Shown in pieces: positions 1-12,730 of a DNA stretch of 64,000 nt. The position numbers and the translations under genes are program-made. Under the pieces are notes generated by a model. It was not told where the DNA came from, ran no database searches, and saw only the letters and a list, made by a program, of their open reading frames with translations. Source of the stretch: Saxidomus purpurata (lineage: Eukaryota > Mollusca > Bivalvia > Venerida > Veneridae); the NCBI GenBank assembly GCA_022818135.1, contig JAFMSR010000008.1, positions 8,986,978 to 9,050,977 of the forward strand, given 5' to 3'. The first letter of the stretch is position 1, and each line of letters opens with the position of its first letter.

Positions 1-2902
1 CTTATATTAACAAATTTTCATAGCCAGCTGCATTAATCCCGAAGACAAAATTTACCAGTAAATTAATGTACTGTGTACACGTTAAAAATCTATCGTAGAA
101 TTTATCCAGACGATAATGCCTATGTATCATGAAATTGGTCAAGACATGCATCCTGGTTTAAATGATGTTATGTAGATGACATTATATGTATTCTGCTTTA
201 AAGAACAATATACTTTTGTGAACTGTTTAAATATTTTTACTGTTTTAAACTGAAATTAAAGGTAAAAGTTTTATTTTTATGTTTTCCATGTACTCTTACT
301 CATAGATAGTGGATATTCTGATGATTTACTACAAAATGACTCACTAGAGTAATACAGCATCACCTGATAATGGTTGAACTTGTTTACTCAAAGAAATATT
401 CAGAAGTTGTTTGAGTCATGAAAAGCACATAATCCTTTATCAATAGACATAGTCATAAAAGTTGGTTTCAAAAACTGGAATGGTCTTTGTTTACTCAAGT
501 CACGGAAATGCAGTCTTGCAGCTGTCTGGAAGAACCTTGTTAACACTCTAGAGGTAACGTTTTCAGCCCAAATATCCTGGAAATTTGCCAGAAAGGTTGT
601 TTCGATGATTTCTAGCAACTTTGTTAAAAGCAGTTGAGCGATAAAGGGCCATCATGGCCCTCTTGTTTGTGCATTCTTGGACTTTATTTGGTATAAGTGA
701 ATAGGATTGTGGTTAAGTTTCTCTACAATGGCATATATGACTTATGAAATAGGACATGTCATTGATAAGACAGAATTCTGAAATTCTCAAATCAGGTTAC
801 TTAGGGATTAACTAGGCACGACTGTCTGTAAATTGCTAGGGTGAGCTATGGTGACCTCTGTATCTAGTTCGTCCACCATTTCCTTCAAATGACATCTTTA
901 AAACAACTTGGCCGATGTTGATGAAACTTGGCAGAGATATTCCTTCAAGTTGCATGAAGCTTTACCAAGTTGTAAATGTACAAAGAATTCCATTCCATGC
1001 AGATCTGTTGATGCACATTATTTTATATTTTTAAAATGTCCATAATTGCAAGACCTTGAGCCATGAATTTGTTATGTAGCAGTTTGTAGTGGTCCTCTTC
1101 CACAGCTATTCTAATTATCATGCCACTGGGGTCAAAATTGACTTCAATTATCATGCCACTGGGGTCAAAATTGACTCTACAATTATCATGCCACTGGGGT
1201 CAAAATTGACTCTATCCTTTGATCTACTTAAAAATAATAATAAAGTTTTTATTTAACGAGGCAACATATTTCGGGAAGCCCAATCTTCCATATGAGCCTC
1301 ACTTTCTTGTTTTTGGAAGCTACAGTGATGAAAGTGAGACCATTTGTTAAGTTTTGCAAACATTTTAACGCTATGACCTTGACCTTTTGACTTACTTTCT
1401 TGTTTTTTTAAGCTTCAGCCACAAAATAAGGGCCATGTGGGTTTTTTTTCAAACAAATTTCAATTCCGACATTTTGACCTACATGTACTTTGTTTGAAGA
1501 CAGTCATGAAATTTGGACCACGTGTAGTTTTGTAAACAAGATTCAATGTTATTGGTTTTGTTGCACCCTTTTCATTGATGACCTTTGATTTGTCGTGTTT
1601 TGCCCGATCATTCAAACAACACGTAGCCTTTACAAAGACTAAAAACCAAACAATTACAGTAACTGTACATTTACTGTGTTTTCTGCTACCCTCTTGTTGA
1701 TATTGTAAACGGCCAATGGTTACCCAGGTGATCGATATTGGGCCATGATGGCCCTCTGTCTTTCCAAGAAAAATTGTATGCATCTGGTTATTTGTAGCCT
1801 GAACAGTGTAAGTTTCAAAATTTTCACCACAAAATAGACTGGGTTCAAGCCCTACCAATTTCTGTACTGGCAGCCAGACATTGTAATACAGCAAATTTTT
1901 CACCCTAAACTATTTATGAAAACAAGACAAAAGAGCAATTGGTCTGAAAACAAAATTAATGCTTATACAAGTACATTTTACCTGACTTGACCACAGCAGT
2001 AAAGGTACATTGTACCTCACAATGACACAATACACATATTTCGTTGGCATAGTATACAGATTATCTGTGCGAGTAAGTGAAGTCAAGACAGGATTCTCAC
2101 TGAGGTCAAGGTCAAAACAAGAAAAAACTCAAGTTCTGAAAAAGCATTTATTATTCATAAATTTTTTTTATATAAATACTACATAATCAAGACACTAAAA
2201 CATTGAATCATGTGGAGTCTTTGACAGTATGGTGTATGATTGAGATTGAGTTAAAAAGTAACAAGTAAACATATCTAATACCTAACATTTGTATTACTTT
2301 CTATAAATGAAATCAATACATTATAAATTAAAGTCCCAGGATTACGTTGAATTTACTGATATAGTAAAATCAATTTACTGATAGAATAATGTCAATAGAA
2401 TAATTTGTTGTCATATGCCTTTCGTATTCAAGTCGTTTTGTCAAGAAAAATAGTTGCCAGAAAGCTTTTCTTAGTTTTTGCAATATCATTTGAACATAAA
2501 ATTGGAATACATGATGAACATTCTTACAGCATTTCCAGTATTTGTCTCAATGCTAACAACAATTCTGGTGACCTACAGCAAGTGACTGTTTCATACAGGG
2601 CCTTTTCATAAATCTCTTTGTATTTCATTCAGTTTTTAACACTGATGGAATTTCCATATTTGACCGATGAGACATTTTGTCAGCTTAAATAAATTATGTT
2701 GCTACAGATAATTAACTAACAACTCTATCAGAATAGGTCTGGAATACTGTCACTTTAACATGTAAACAAAAGTGTAAAAATATATAATACAAATTTTGTG
2801 TTCCTGACCCCCCTCTAAAACTAAATGCTGTCAAGTTTAATTATGGATTTGCTATCAAGATGAATATAGCGCCCTCTTCTGTTTTCACAAACTTTCATGT
2901 AG
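1..2902. other. Non-coding: 3' flank of CBR1-like copy 1
   Basis: No coding exon recognised. It contains three tandem copies of a roughly 34-bp unit (1112-1212), a minus-strand repeat fragment ending near 664 with AACAAGAGGGCCATGATGGC, and a GGGCCATGATGGCCC palindrome near 1740 that is also in unit 2. The open frames at 400-618 and 1460-1903 fall in this repeat-rich sequence and look like chance. Confidence 0.7.
1112..1212. repeat. Short tandem repeat, three units of about 34 bp
   Basis: The unit beginning AATTATCATGCCACTGGGG is present three times in succession. Unit 2 has a single copy at the matching place (15613-15645), so the expansion is private to unit 1. Confidence 0.9.
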
Positions 2903-5900
2903 TCATGGCCAGGTTTGAATCTTCCTGTCTGACAGAAAGTTGCCTTTTGGACTTGTAGTGTTTGGAGGCAGAAGTGCCAGGTAGAGAGGAGTGTCTGCTC
3001 CTGTAATATCAAACACAAAACACTTCATCATTCATTCTGTAACAAGCATACAGTTAAACACATTAATTCCTTGTATTATGCGAAAATATCAGAAAACTTG
3101 ATTAGCAGTTTCTTCAATAGCATGGTTAAGAATTTAAGATAATCAAATACAAGTTAGAAGAGGAACTTATTAAGTTACACAGACGTCTTCTCATGCAAAC
3201 TGAATGTAAATCCTGTCAAATTCACCTTCCTTAGGAACTTTCCTTCATCTATTTTCTCCCTTAAATATTTAGATATGCCAAAATACGAACAATGCTCAAC
3301 TACATTCATTTATAAGAATTTATTTTACAAGATCTGTTATTTTTCTCCCTATATGAGTAATTAAGTGAAACAACATTTAACTATCCTTGATCTGTAGATT
3401 TTTCTTTATATGACCACTCGTACATAAGTGGTTAGCACAGTACAACTACATTGAACACCATTAACACGCCTTGATCTCTCTGCCATGATTAATAGTCATG
3501 TCTAAAGTCAATTTAAGCTGTTTAAATTCAATTACCTTGATCTATCTACCTTGATGACTAGTTGTGTCTAAAGTTAATGTAAGCTGTTCAAATTAACTTA
3601 CCTTGATCTATTGTCTTAGGACCTTTATGGCTAGTCATATCCGTGTCAACATACCCTGGACAACACTGTCAAATATAACAAATTTGTCTCATTTTATCAA
3701 GCTATAGTCTAATAATGTTCAAAAGCACTATGTATTTGTGTTTTACATAACCTGAAGCCATCATCCTATTGGATATACAATGTAATATCAAAATCTTCCA
3801 TAAAGACATATAATTGTATTCTGACGGGGATGGACCTATCCTATTCACCATTCTAAGTAAATTCTGCATGTAAGTTTTCCAAGAATAAAAATTAGAAAGG
3901 GCCCTACCACAATAGCACTGGGAGTGATGAGCAAACACTTTATATACAGTTATGACTGTTGTTGCTCAGACTGAAATATCAATAACTGTTGACAAATGTA
4001 GGGTTAACACACGTTTTTTCGTGTTATAAAACCTGTAGAATTCTGAGGCATGGTTGGTGCCCGAGCCCGATAGGGCCAGGGTACCAACATATCCCGAGGA
4101 TTGCTGCGGGTGTTATAACACAAAAAATAGACGGTCGTTAATGCTATTCTAGCATAAAAATCATAAAAATATAAATGAAACACTCTTACTGGTACAACGT
4201 TGTACAATTTGCGAGACAACGTTCGTGTTGTTAACATCATATTTATGACGTCACCAGCAAAATAAGCCCTGTACTGTTAATACCTTGCTTGATGAAAGGC
4301 TTGGAGGACAGGTCCATTGTTAACAATGGCCCTGTAATGAGCATAAATGAAAACTGGTTATAACAGCGTGTGAATCTCCCTGTTATCACATGTATTTCCT
4401 CCTGTTAAAACACTGGCAAAATGGGCAAAACAGCACATTTCATGCTAGAATGATCGTTAAAGAAGGCTAACCCCTACAAAACAAAATAAACATACAATAC
4501 CCAATATGTTGAGTTAATGTATCACTCAAAAACATGATTTACTAGAAAGTATGAAGCTTACAGCATTAACAATGATGTCAGATTTGGAGTCTTTATCAAA
4601 CTCTTTCTGCTGAACAAAAGACATCAGGGTAACGCCAATTTTTGAACACCCGTACGCGGACTGACGCCAACCTTTCTTTTCGTAACTTCCATCTTTTGCT
4701 GAACTGAAAATAAACAACTAGAACTATCAATGACTGAGATGAAAGTATCAGCAATAAAGGTCTGATAAAAATGGAATTAATATAGCCCAGGTCCTTTCCA
4801 AACCTGCTTCAACACACATTTAGTTTGAGTTTAGTTTACATTGGCATCAGTTTAGAAACTAGAGGTTAAGGATTTGGTTCCTCATCACAGTGTTTTATTC
4901 ATTGAAAGCAGTTAAAGGATCAATATCACATCTGAATACTGCTATGATAGCATACTGGTTGAGTGTCTGCTTTGTGTGTCTGGTTGCATGTTCGAACCCT
5001 AGCATATCATACTAAAGGTATGATAACTCCTTTGCTTGGCGCTTGGCACTAAAAGGGTAACGACAGGGAGAGTAAGAGGAGCTTCTTGTCTCTTAGAAAA
5101 GGTAAGAATAATACTATTTAATGGATATCCTATTTGTTGATAACCAGATATGTAGCTCATGTGGTCTGTTAAATAAATGCTTCTTTCTCTTTATCTCGCA
5201 ACAGGTTTTCCCAGAAAGTAGAGAGTTCAAGAGTGACTCTTCTCTCTGGTAACAGCCTAAAACAAATAAACTTAAAACCAACTATTTCTAATAGCTAAGA
5301 TTCCTGCAGTGTTTATTTACCAGATTCAAGTAGGTCCTAATTATATCAGTACTTAATGGCAACCGTGTATACCAACTTCCATCCAATTCGTCTAAACTTG
5401 CATAAACAGACTACAAAAGCATTGTAAAATAATAATCATTCATGATTTTATGTAGTTCCTTGTAAATTGTGCATAACTTACCTGACAAACTCAGTCATAA
5501 GCTGTTCAACCTTGGGTAAGTCCAAATCCTTTGCAAGAAATCTTGAATTAAGCTCAGCACTGCACTTTTTAGCTGCAAACTGACTGGCCATACTGGATAC
5601 ATTGACTACCCTGGTTTAAAAAGAAAACGAACTATCACAGAAGGTGATGAATACCACTACACATCAATCGCATACAGGACATGAACCTTTATGTAATATT
5701 ATTAAGCTTTTGAATAGGACAGCATAATGATTATATTATAACACATCTAGGGTTCGTACAAATCACTCCTGTGAAGTTCAATTCTGGCCAGGGGTTTTGG
5801 ACATAAAGCGCGTACAAAGCCGTTTTGAAAAAAAGGGCCATTAATCTATGAAAAAATAATCTGAACGAAATCTGCCGAGAGCATGCACAGCTGGGCTTAG

Positions 5901-8900
5901 TACCAGATCACTCCTGTTAAGTTTCCTTCTATTCTGTTCTAGGGTTTTGGACATGAAGCGTGCACGAGATGGTGTTCACAAGCTGATGGACAAGCTGAAT
6001 CCAGTACTACCCCTATTACAACTTTGTTGTTTCGTGGGTAAAGTAACTGAAATCCTTCTTTCACAATTTTAAAATAATCACTCAGAGAGCACTACATTAG
6101 TAAATATAGCATACCAACTCATGTTATTCATTCCTTTTGACAGATATCCTTTTGTACAGATATCTTTTTGTACCTCCCTTGAGGAAATGAGCAATATATG
6201 ATGTATATTAATTGTGATCAATCTGGTCGTTAATCATTTCTTAACTGTAAGTTTAGCTTTCATTTTCATTTGAAAGAGCAACAGTTCCTGCGGATTGTCA
6301 TAAGTAACAGTTATCTCAAGGCTATATACTTGTTTATTTTTCTCTTTTTGAACTACTTTCATTTTGCTTTCTTTACCTGGATGTGAATGAATAGGGATAC
6401 ATGTTTACTATACATACCTGGCATGTGGTCTCAGTAGTGGGAAAAACCTTTTACAAACATTTAATGTTCCCCAGAAGTTGGTAGCTACTGTTATTTCAGC
6501 TTGTTGTGGAAATGGTTCTGTGGCTGCCATCTGTGTGAATAGTTAATGTAATATAAACATTGATATACCCTGAATAAAGAATTTAAACATTACTACATTG
6601 TATTACAATAAAGGCCTTGCCAGCTATAGTTTCATATCTAATAAACTTACAATTTTCAAAGCCATAGTCATTCTGAAAGTTAGTAGAAAATTATTCCACC
6701 TAGCTTATCAGACACAGGTGTTTTGATATACATGTACCAGTGCTACTGCAGAATGCATTAAACTTCTGCTACTCATTCAGTAAAAACCTGTTTCTTGTTT
6801 CTTTAGAAGCAAGTTACCTCCCTTCCAAAGTTCCTGTTTAACTATATTTAATGGAAAATCACTTCAATTATTGTACTGAGTTGTTTTCCCAGTACAATAC
6901 CTTTAACATTTTCAAAGCCAGTGTCTGCTTATACATGTATTTATCAATCTTTATCACAAACTGTTGACACATTCAAAAACCTGCTTCATCTCACAAGGGT
7001 TATTATCTTCTTCACTGCTAAGTTAACAAACTTCTGTCTCTATACTTTGCCTCTTTTTGGCCAAGTTTTCAACAATCCTGACAATGATCAAGAAAGTCCG
7101 GCATCTGCTTTCAGCAATAATTATGGACTGGAACAGTGACAAGACAAAGGTTCTTTTATATCCATCAAAATATTAATCTTGTTACCACCTTCGAAAGAAT
7201 TGTCAGATACTGAGTTGTACATTTTGCTGGTTATCAAACTTGGTCAAGATATCATGCCCACAAATATTTTGACCATGTTTGGTGCAGATCAGATGAAAAC
7301 TGTTCTACTTAGAGAGTGAACAATGTTTGTGGACTGTGCCGCCCACAGCTGCAGGTGTTCCCATAATACCTCCCGTCTAAAGACTGACGTATAAAAAGAA
7401 ACGCTTTCTGACAACACAACATGGTTTATATGAAAGAAATGCATATGTAAATGTTGTTTTAGAATAAACAAAACACAGTTTATCATTTTCTTCTCTCACT
7501 TAATTCATTTTTCTATCTGAGCATAACAAAGCGATCAGGGACCTTAAAACAAAAACCAGTTTTCCTACCATAAACTTTTAACCCTATTTACAAACCTTAA
7601 ATGCTATTCCAGCGTTATTGACCAATATATCAAGTCCTCCATATGTATCTTGCAGGAAAGTTTTCATTCTGTCAATACTGGCAACATCATCTAGATCAAG
7701 CTGATGAAACTTTGGCTTCAAACCTTCACCATTTAAGCTTTTCACAGCTTCGGCTCCTCTACTCTCATCTCGTGCTAAATTAACAAAGCCACCATTAATG
7801 TGAAACAGTTACATGTATTAGTCAAATTTAATAACATAAAAGTTATTTTGCTCATAGTGAAACAGAAAGATTCATACAGCACCCTAAAAAAAATAAGTAT
7901 TTATTACTTTGTACAAATTGGTTGGTTGCTTGTTAAACCAAAATATTGTAATGGTTTCACATCAATAACTCAAATTTAATAGGACAATTTGTTATGACCA
8001 CTTTTGCTTTTAAAATCAGTTGGTCACAGGTCACAAAGATCTTGAATAGCAGATTTTATTTTCTGATCACTCAGAAATACTTGAGCCAGAGTACAGAAAT
8101 TGTTTTTCATCATCATACTACAACACTTATTTAGTTCTGGTAACTGAATTCTAACACTGTTGGAGGCAAACGATCAGTGCAGTTCACAATCATCATGTAG
8201 AATCCATGCAGTCTAATTATGGTCAATTTAGTCTTAACTATTTCGACTCCGAAGGCAAACCTATTTCACAGGCTGATATTTTGTAGTTCTTCTAAACCCT
8301 AACCCTAACCTGGAGCAATAATATTAAAGGATAGTATATATCCGTCACAGCCCTACAACCCTTAACGGTCCGACAGTAAAAATCAAATCTATAAAATTGG
8401 TCGAATCGTTCAACCAAATGAATTAGTCTATGGTCAAATATGCAATGTTTTCTACCCTGTCAATCAATTTTGACTGAGTATCTCTTTGTACAATTAACTA
8501 AGCTTTCCGCACTGAAATATGGACATGTCTATTTTATAAATTTAGTTTGACGACAACAATACATTACCTGTTAGAATGACATCTCCATCAAACTGTTTAC
8601 ACAGGCCTCTAACAATGGCATAACCTATACCTTTGTTTGCACCAGTTACCTGAAAAAATTGTGTTCTAGATTATGTTCTGTTTCAGAAATCTAGTACAGT
8701 GTTCGTATGTATACTTCTTCTTTTATATATGAAAGAGTGTTATGTATATTTTGTGCAAAACCAAGTCAGGTTTTCTTATTAATCTCTGTCTTCATACCTG
8801 TGATGTTATGTAACAATCACTGAGAAGTGCCTTTTTATCAACAAATGTGAAAAATTAGAACAACTAGTAGATTGAATTTTCAAGTTACATTTACCAGCTG

Positions 8901-9161
8901 TTTACATAACTATTGCATCTCAGGGCGTTTGACCCCTACAGCTGTTCTCACCTCCTACTGTACTGTTCTACAAGACTTACTGCAAAGTGAACATTTCATT
9001 GAATGTCAGTAAGCGAACCTATGCAGCGGTTAACCTGATCAACAGTTCAACGTTTTGTGTACAAACTCGGTCTTTATCACTGCTTATCATTTAACGATTT
9101 TATAAAACATTGAGAAGAATGACAGTTTACTTACCACAGCAACACGTCCAGAAGAACTCAT
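2903..9161 (-). CDS. CBR1: Carbonyl reductase (NADPH) 1-like short-chain dehydrogenase, copy 1
   Basis: Short-chain dehydrogenase/reductase expected to reduce carbonyl compounds with NADPH in the cytosol. I assembled eight coding exons (all minus, GT-AG): 9161-9135, 8649-8568, 7774-7596, 6530-6418, 5610-5482, 4703-4562, 3665-3602, 3000-2903. They total 834 nt and encode 277 residues, the length of human CBR1. Visible motifs are the Rossmann TGANKGIG near residue 12, NNAG at 88-91, the catalytic serine in NVSS (Ser139), YGCSK (Tyr194/Lys198), ACCPGYVDTDM after the active site, and the family-typical C-terminal LALLPP. All phases agree. The start is the first ATG, giving MSSSGRVAV before the cofactor loop. 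Introns of 0.5-1.2 kb hold repeats. Assignment to CBR1 rather than CBR3 or another paralogue is by overall resemblance only. Confidence 0.95.
4000..4490. repeat. Repeat segment present in units 1 and 3, missing in unit 2
   Basis: An intronic stretch between exons 6 and 7 of CBR1-like copy 1, beginning near TAACACACG and containing GGGCCAGGGTACCAACATAT. A diverged copy lies at about 28905-29340 in unit 3. Unit 2 has only about 50 unrelated bases at the matching place (about 18195-18245). Sharing by units 1 and 3 suggests it is ancestral and was lost in unit 2. Confidence 0.7.
4944..5012 (+). repeat. tRNA-derived SINE head (old)
   Basis: An A-box-like ACTGGTTGAGTGTCTG is followed about 35 bases later by the B-box-like GTTCGAACCC, the arrangement of a pol III internal promoter. 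The same sequence is in unit 2 (about 18695) and unit 3 (about 29805), so it predates the duplication. No tRNA cloverleaf could be drawn. Confidence 0.5.
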
Positions 9162-9484
9162 TTCTAACTTAAAGTATTCAAAGAAAGTATCACAGAAATA
9201 ATTATTGCTACAAAAAATCAGTTGTCAATTGTCTAGTGGCGCTCTAGAATTTGACTGTAAATGACGTCGTATTCAAAAAGGGAAGTCACCCTGTCAACAC
9301 GCAACAAATAGACGGCGCTTCGTGTGTCTTGCACTCTCATAGAATGTGATCGATAACAGTAGTCACTCAATTAACCATTACCCTGGTGGCGGTCTTTTAA
9401 TTTGAGGATGAAAAGGTTTTCTTTTTTTTAATTAAACATATGTATCACATATAGCACATACGCAGTTATCACTTGAGTTCGTAA

Positions 9485-10195
9485 TTTAAGGTTGTTCTGA
9501 TATTACAAAGCGTTTCCTTGATAACGCTCTACAGGTCACAATTTTCATTCAACTTTCATCAAACTTGCTCAGAAGGTTTCTTGCAACATGTTGATGATCC
9601 CTATTGTTTTTGGGGTTAGTGGGTCAAAGGTCAAGGTCACAGTGACCTCCAAAAGCGTTTCATTAATAACGCTCTACAGGTCACAGTTTTCACTCAACTT
9701 TCATCAAACTTGCTCAGACGGTTCTTTGTAACATGTAGATGATCCCTATAGTTTTTGGGGTCAGGGGTCAAAGGTCAAGGTCACATTGACCTCCATTAGA
9801 TTTTCCTTGATAACACTCTACGGGTCACAGTTTTCACTCAACTTTCATTTAACTTGCTCATAAGGTTCCCTGTATCATATAAATTATCTCTATCGATTTT
9901 TGCGTTAGTGGATCAAAGGTCAAGGTCACAGAGACTCGAACTTTGAAAATCTTATTTTTGCTCAATATGTTTAGATCTCTTTGACCCACAGTCATATGAT
10001 GATTGGTCTTACTGAGTAGATGATGACTGTCGTTTTTGGAGTTAGTGTGTCAAAGGTCAAGGTTACAGTAATATCATTGAGATCTACATCACCACTTTTA
10101 ATTCTTTCTTTCCTTGATAACATTGCAAAAGATTTTCACAAAACTTACTCAGAACAGACCAGTAGAGCGATATTGGCCCCTTTTGGGCCTCTTGT
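9485..10195. repeat. Degenerate tandem repeat block with AAGGTCAAGGTCAC units
   Basis: Four to five diverged units of about 120-130 bp, each with a TTGATAAC-type segment, an ACTTTCATC segment, ATGATCCCTAT and AAAGGTCAAGGTCACAGTG. The block ends in a GGCCCCTTTTGGGCC palindrome followed by TCTTG. The same block is in unit 2 (about 24330-25015). I recognise this style as common in bivalve genomes; I cannot name the family. Confidence 0.75.
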
Positions 10196-11749
10196 TTAAT
10201 AATGACAGTAACAAGTCAGTACTTCAGCCCTTTTGATCAGTGAAAATTAAAGAAAAAATGGCACGGCCGATAAGTATGCTCGGCTAAAAAATGATCAGAC
10301 GGTCAGACCGCCAGCGTAGGCATTGTTTTATAGAAACTATTCTAGCAAGTGCTGGAAAGCTTCCTAAAATAATTAAGTCCAGCTGTTGAAAGAATTGTAA
10401 AGTTCCCATGCTACTCCATAAAGTATTCCATGCCATGCTTAAATCTGTTGAAGAAATCGTCATGAATTCCAGCCTTTGTTCGAAGGTTGGAATTTAGTAC
10501 TATTGAATGCGGTCTTCAGTTCAGTGCTTCCGTGTGGGCTTTCCTGCTAGATTATGAAAAATATTTATCGTAGAATTTCATAGATATTTTCATATTAACA
10601 GTGCCCTTGACGCTTAAAAAGTAGAACTTTTAGCTGAACAACAAAGTTACTTTTGTCCTAAAATAGAATGTTCATACATATAGACATATAGTACATAGTT
10701 ACTCGTAGCAGGTGTCGGTATTGGATGTTAGAATACGTCTTGTGATTTTATGATTGCACTAGACATATATATCACTTATGCATATGTTATTATGAAAGTG
10801 GGTCTGTTTTGCACGAGTAATGAAATGTGCGGCATGTCTCATGTTCCAGAAAGGACTTGGGAGCATGATGGGTCCAGAGACGACAATGGCACATTGTCAC
10901 TGGACATGTGTATAATCCAGGAGCAGATAGGACAACGTATTTCCAAACATTTTATTAAATAAATAGTTTAGCTGTATGTATTTAAAATTTAAAAAAAATC
11001 AAGCAAACCAGAACAAGCACAGAAAAATATCAAAGTTATCAAATTCCAGCAAAGCCCTGACCATTTTTTCAGTACAGGCTTAGTAGAATACATAGACTTC
11101 TCATTCTATTTGTCTGTAGTTAGTCGGAGAATCTACCAGAAGGACTTCTATAAATGATAATAAATATTTCTGTAATGTTAAGTGACTCCTGCTCATACAT
11201 TTATTAGCTCAGTTGTAACAGATGCCGCCAAAGTGAGTGACATAGAAAAACGCTATAATGGATTAAAATGGGAAAATTGAAAGACGGAAGATAGACGCAT
11301 AAATTAGCAACTTGCTATAGGATGAAAAACAATAAAACTGTCTAACTTAAAAATCAAAATCAGTGTTAGGTATAAAAAAACCTAAAATATAAAGGTTATC
11401 CATGTCAGACACCATACCATACTCTCTTTTAGGAGTAGCTTCTTCAACATCTTTTTAGAAAATTATTAATTTAATCTTCAGATTGATCCTGTGGCAAAAT
11501 AGAAATTATAGCCACTTACTTCATGAATGTTGGAATAATACTTCAGAAAGATTTTTATCAGATCTACATTGTCTGCCTACATACCAGAATCTGTTTTCTT
11601 ACATATTGCACTGGCATTTCCGATGATTTTATCCGTGCTTGAAAGTCAGTCTGGAATCCCCACTGTGCCAGTGAATTACTTGTGACGTATCGTGATATAT
11701 CTTGTGACTCCACCTTCCCAAACAAAGCATCTGAATATCGCTTGTCTTA

Positions 11750-12330
11750 TAGCTCACCTTGTGCACTTTGTGATCGCCCGTTCTTGGCCGTCGCCTGTCG
11801 TCCATCAACTTCTTTGTTTACACTCTATCACCTATATTTCGTCAACGGTCCTAGATCATGTATGCCTATAAGATCTCGAATGAATTTCATTATGGGCTAG
11901 ACTGGATTAAAACTTCCACAATTATGGACTCTGAATTAACGGAAAATCAAATATCTAACGATGTTTTACACTCTACCACCTTCATTTCTTCATTAATCTT
12001 AATCATATTTACACATAATGTCTATGACCATAAGATCTTGGATGATTTTGAACATGGGCTTATCAGATGAATACTTAGAGAGTTATGGTCCCTGATTGAA
12101 CAAAAATTGAAATATTTAATTATGTTTACACTCTAGCACCTTCATTGCCTCAAGTTCTCCAATGAGTTCGTTTATGGACTTGATATGATTAAAATATTTA
12201 TAGTTATAGCCCCTTGTTTAACAAAATTTGCAATATTGACAATGTTTACACTCTGGAACGTAAGTCATTTCTTTCTCAATAGTAATCATATTTAGACAGA
12301 ATGTGCATGACCAGAAATCCCAGATTAGAA
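11750..12330. repeat. AGCTCACC-type bivalve repeat with internal ~150-bp units
   Basis: It begins AGCTCACCTTGTGCACTTTG and continues with three diverged units that each contain TGTTTACACTCT. The open frames at 11682-12070 are within it and are not genes. The matching copy in unit 2 spans about 26600-27190. Confidence 0.6.
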
Positions 12331-12730
12331 TATTGTGGAAGAACTTCCATAAAAATAAAATTTTAATATTTGCATTGCAATAAATTTGCTTAATTGTTGA
12401 TGTAATATAGACCAGTAACATATACTTAAAGGTTAGATAAATGATGTAGAACATGAACCATAAATGCTGACAGTCACATCACTTAAAGCTGGTATGCAGT
12501 ATTCTAAGCCTTAATTTGGCTGTACTACAACATATTGATTTCGAAGCACGCATAGAGCTGGACAGTGCTTTGTATATATTAGGCTTATATTTCATTGAAC
12601 ATGGTATGCAATCCATGAGGCCATGTACTACAGAAACCCCAAAGTTATTTTAATGAATATTGACCTGATTAAAAAGTTCGGCTTATTGGTTAGGTATATA
12701 GTTACTAGTGATCATGTATACTTTTTACAG

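Larger units (their letters stand above)
9162..12730. other. Non-coding: between CBR1-like copy 1 and PAM16 exon
   Basis: It contains the CBR1-like 5' flank, the GGTCAAGGTCAC tandem block (9485-10195), and the AGCTCACC-type repeat (11750-12330). I searched by eye for the missing PAM16 N-terminal exons (start plus a mitochondrial-targeting stretch ending SLQ or similar) and did not find them. Confidence 0.65.

Noticed and set aside
400..618. 72-codon minus-strand frame
   Set aside because: It falls in an AACAAGAG-type repeat fragment that is deleted from unit 2; no family resemblance.
8294..8312. AACCCTAACCCTAACC, telomere-like
   Set aside because: Only two to three units in the middle of an intron, repeated with the segmental duplication in unit 2.
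11218..11290. Possible small exon (SVVTDAAK ... KWEN then stop), identical in units 1 and 2
   Set aside because: It does not fit PAM16 or CBR1 and the acceptor is weak; conservation is explained by the recent duplication.
11682..12070. Two overlapping plus-strand frames, also at 26541-26920
   Set aside because: They lie in the AGCTCACC-type repeat with tandem internal units; duplicated only with the segment.
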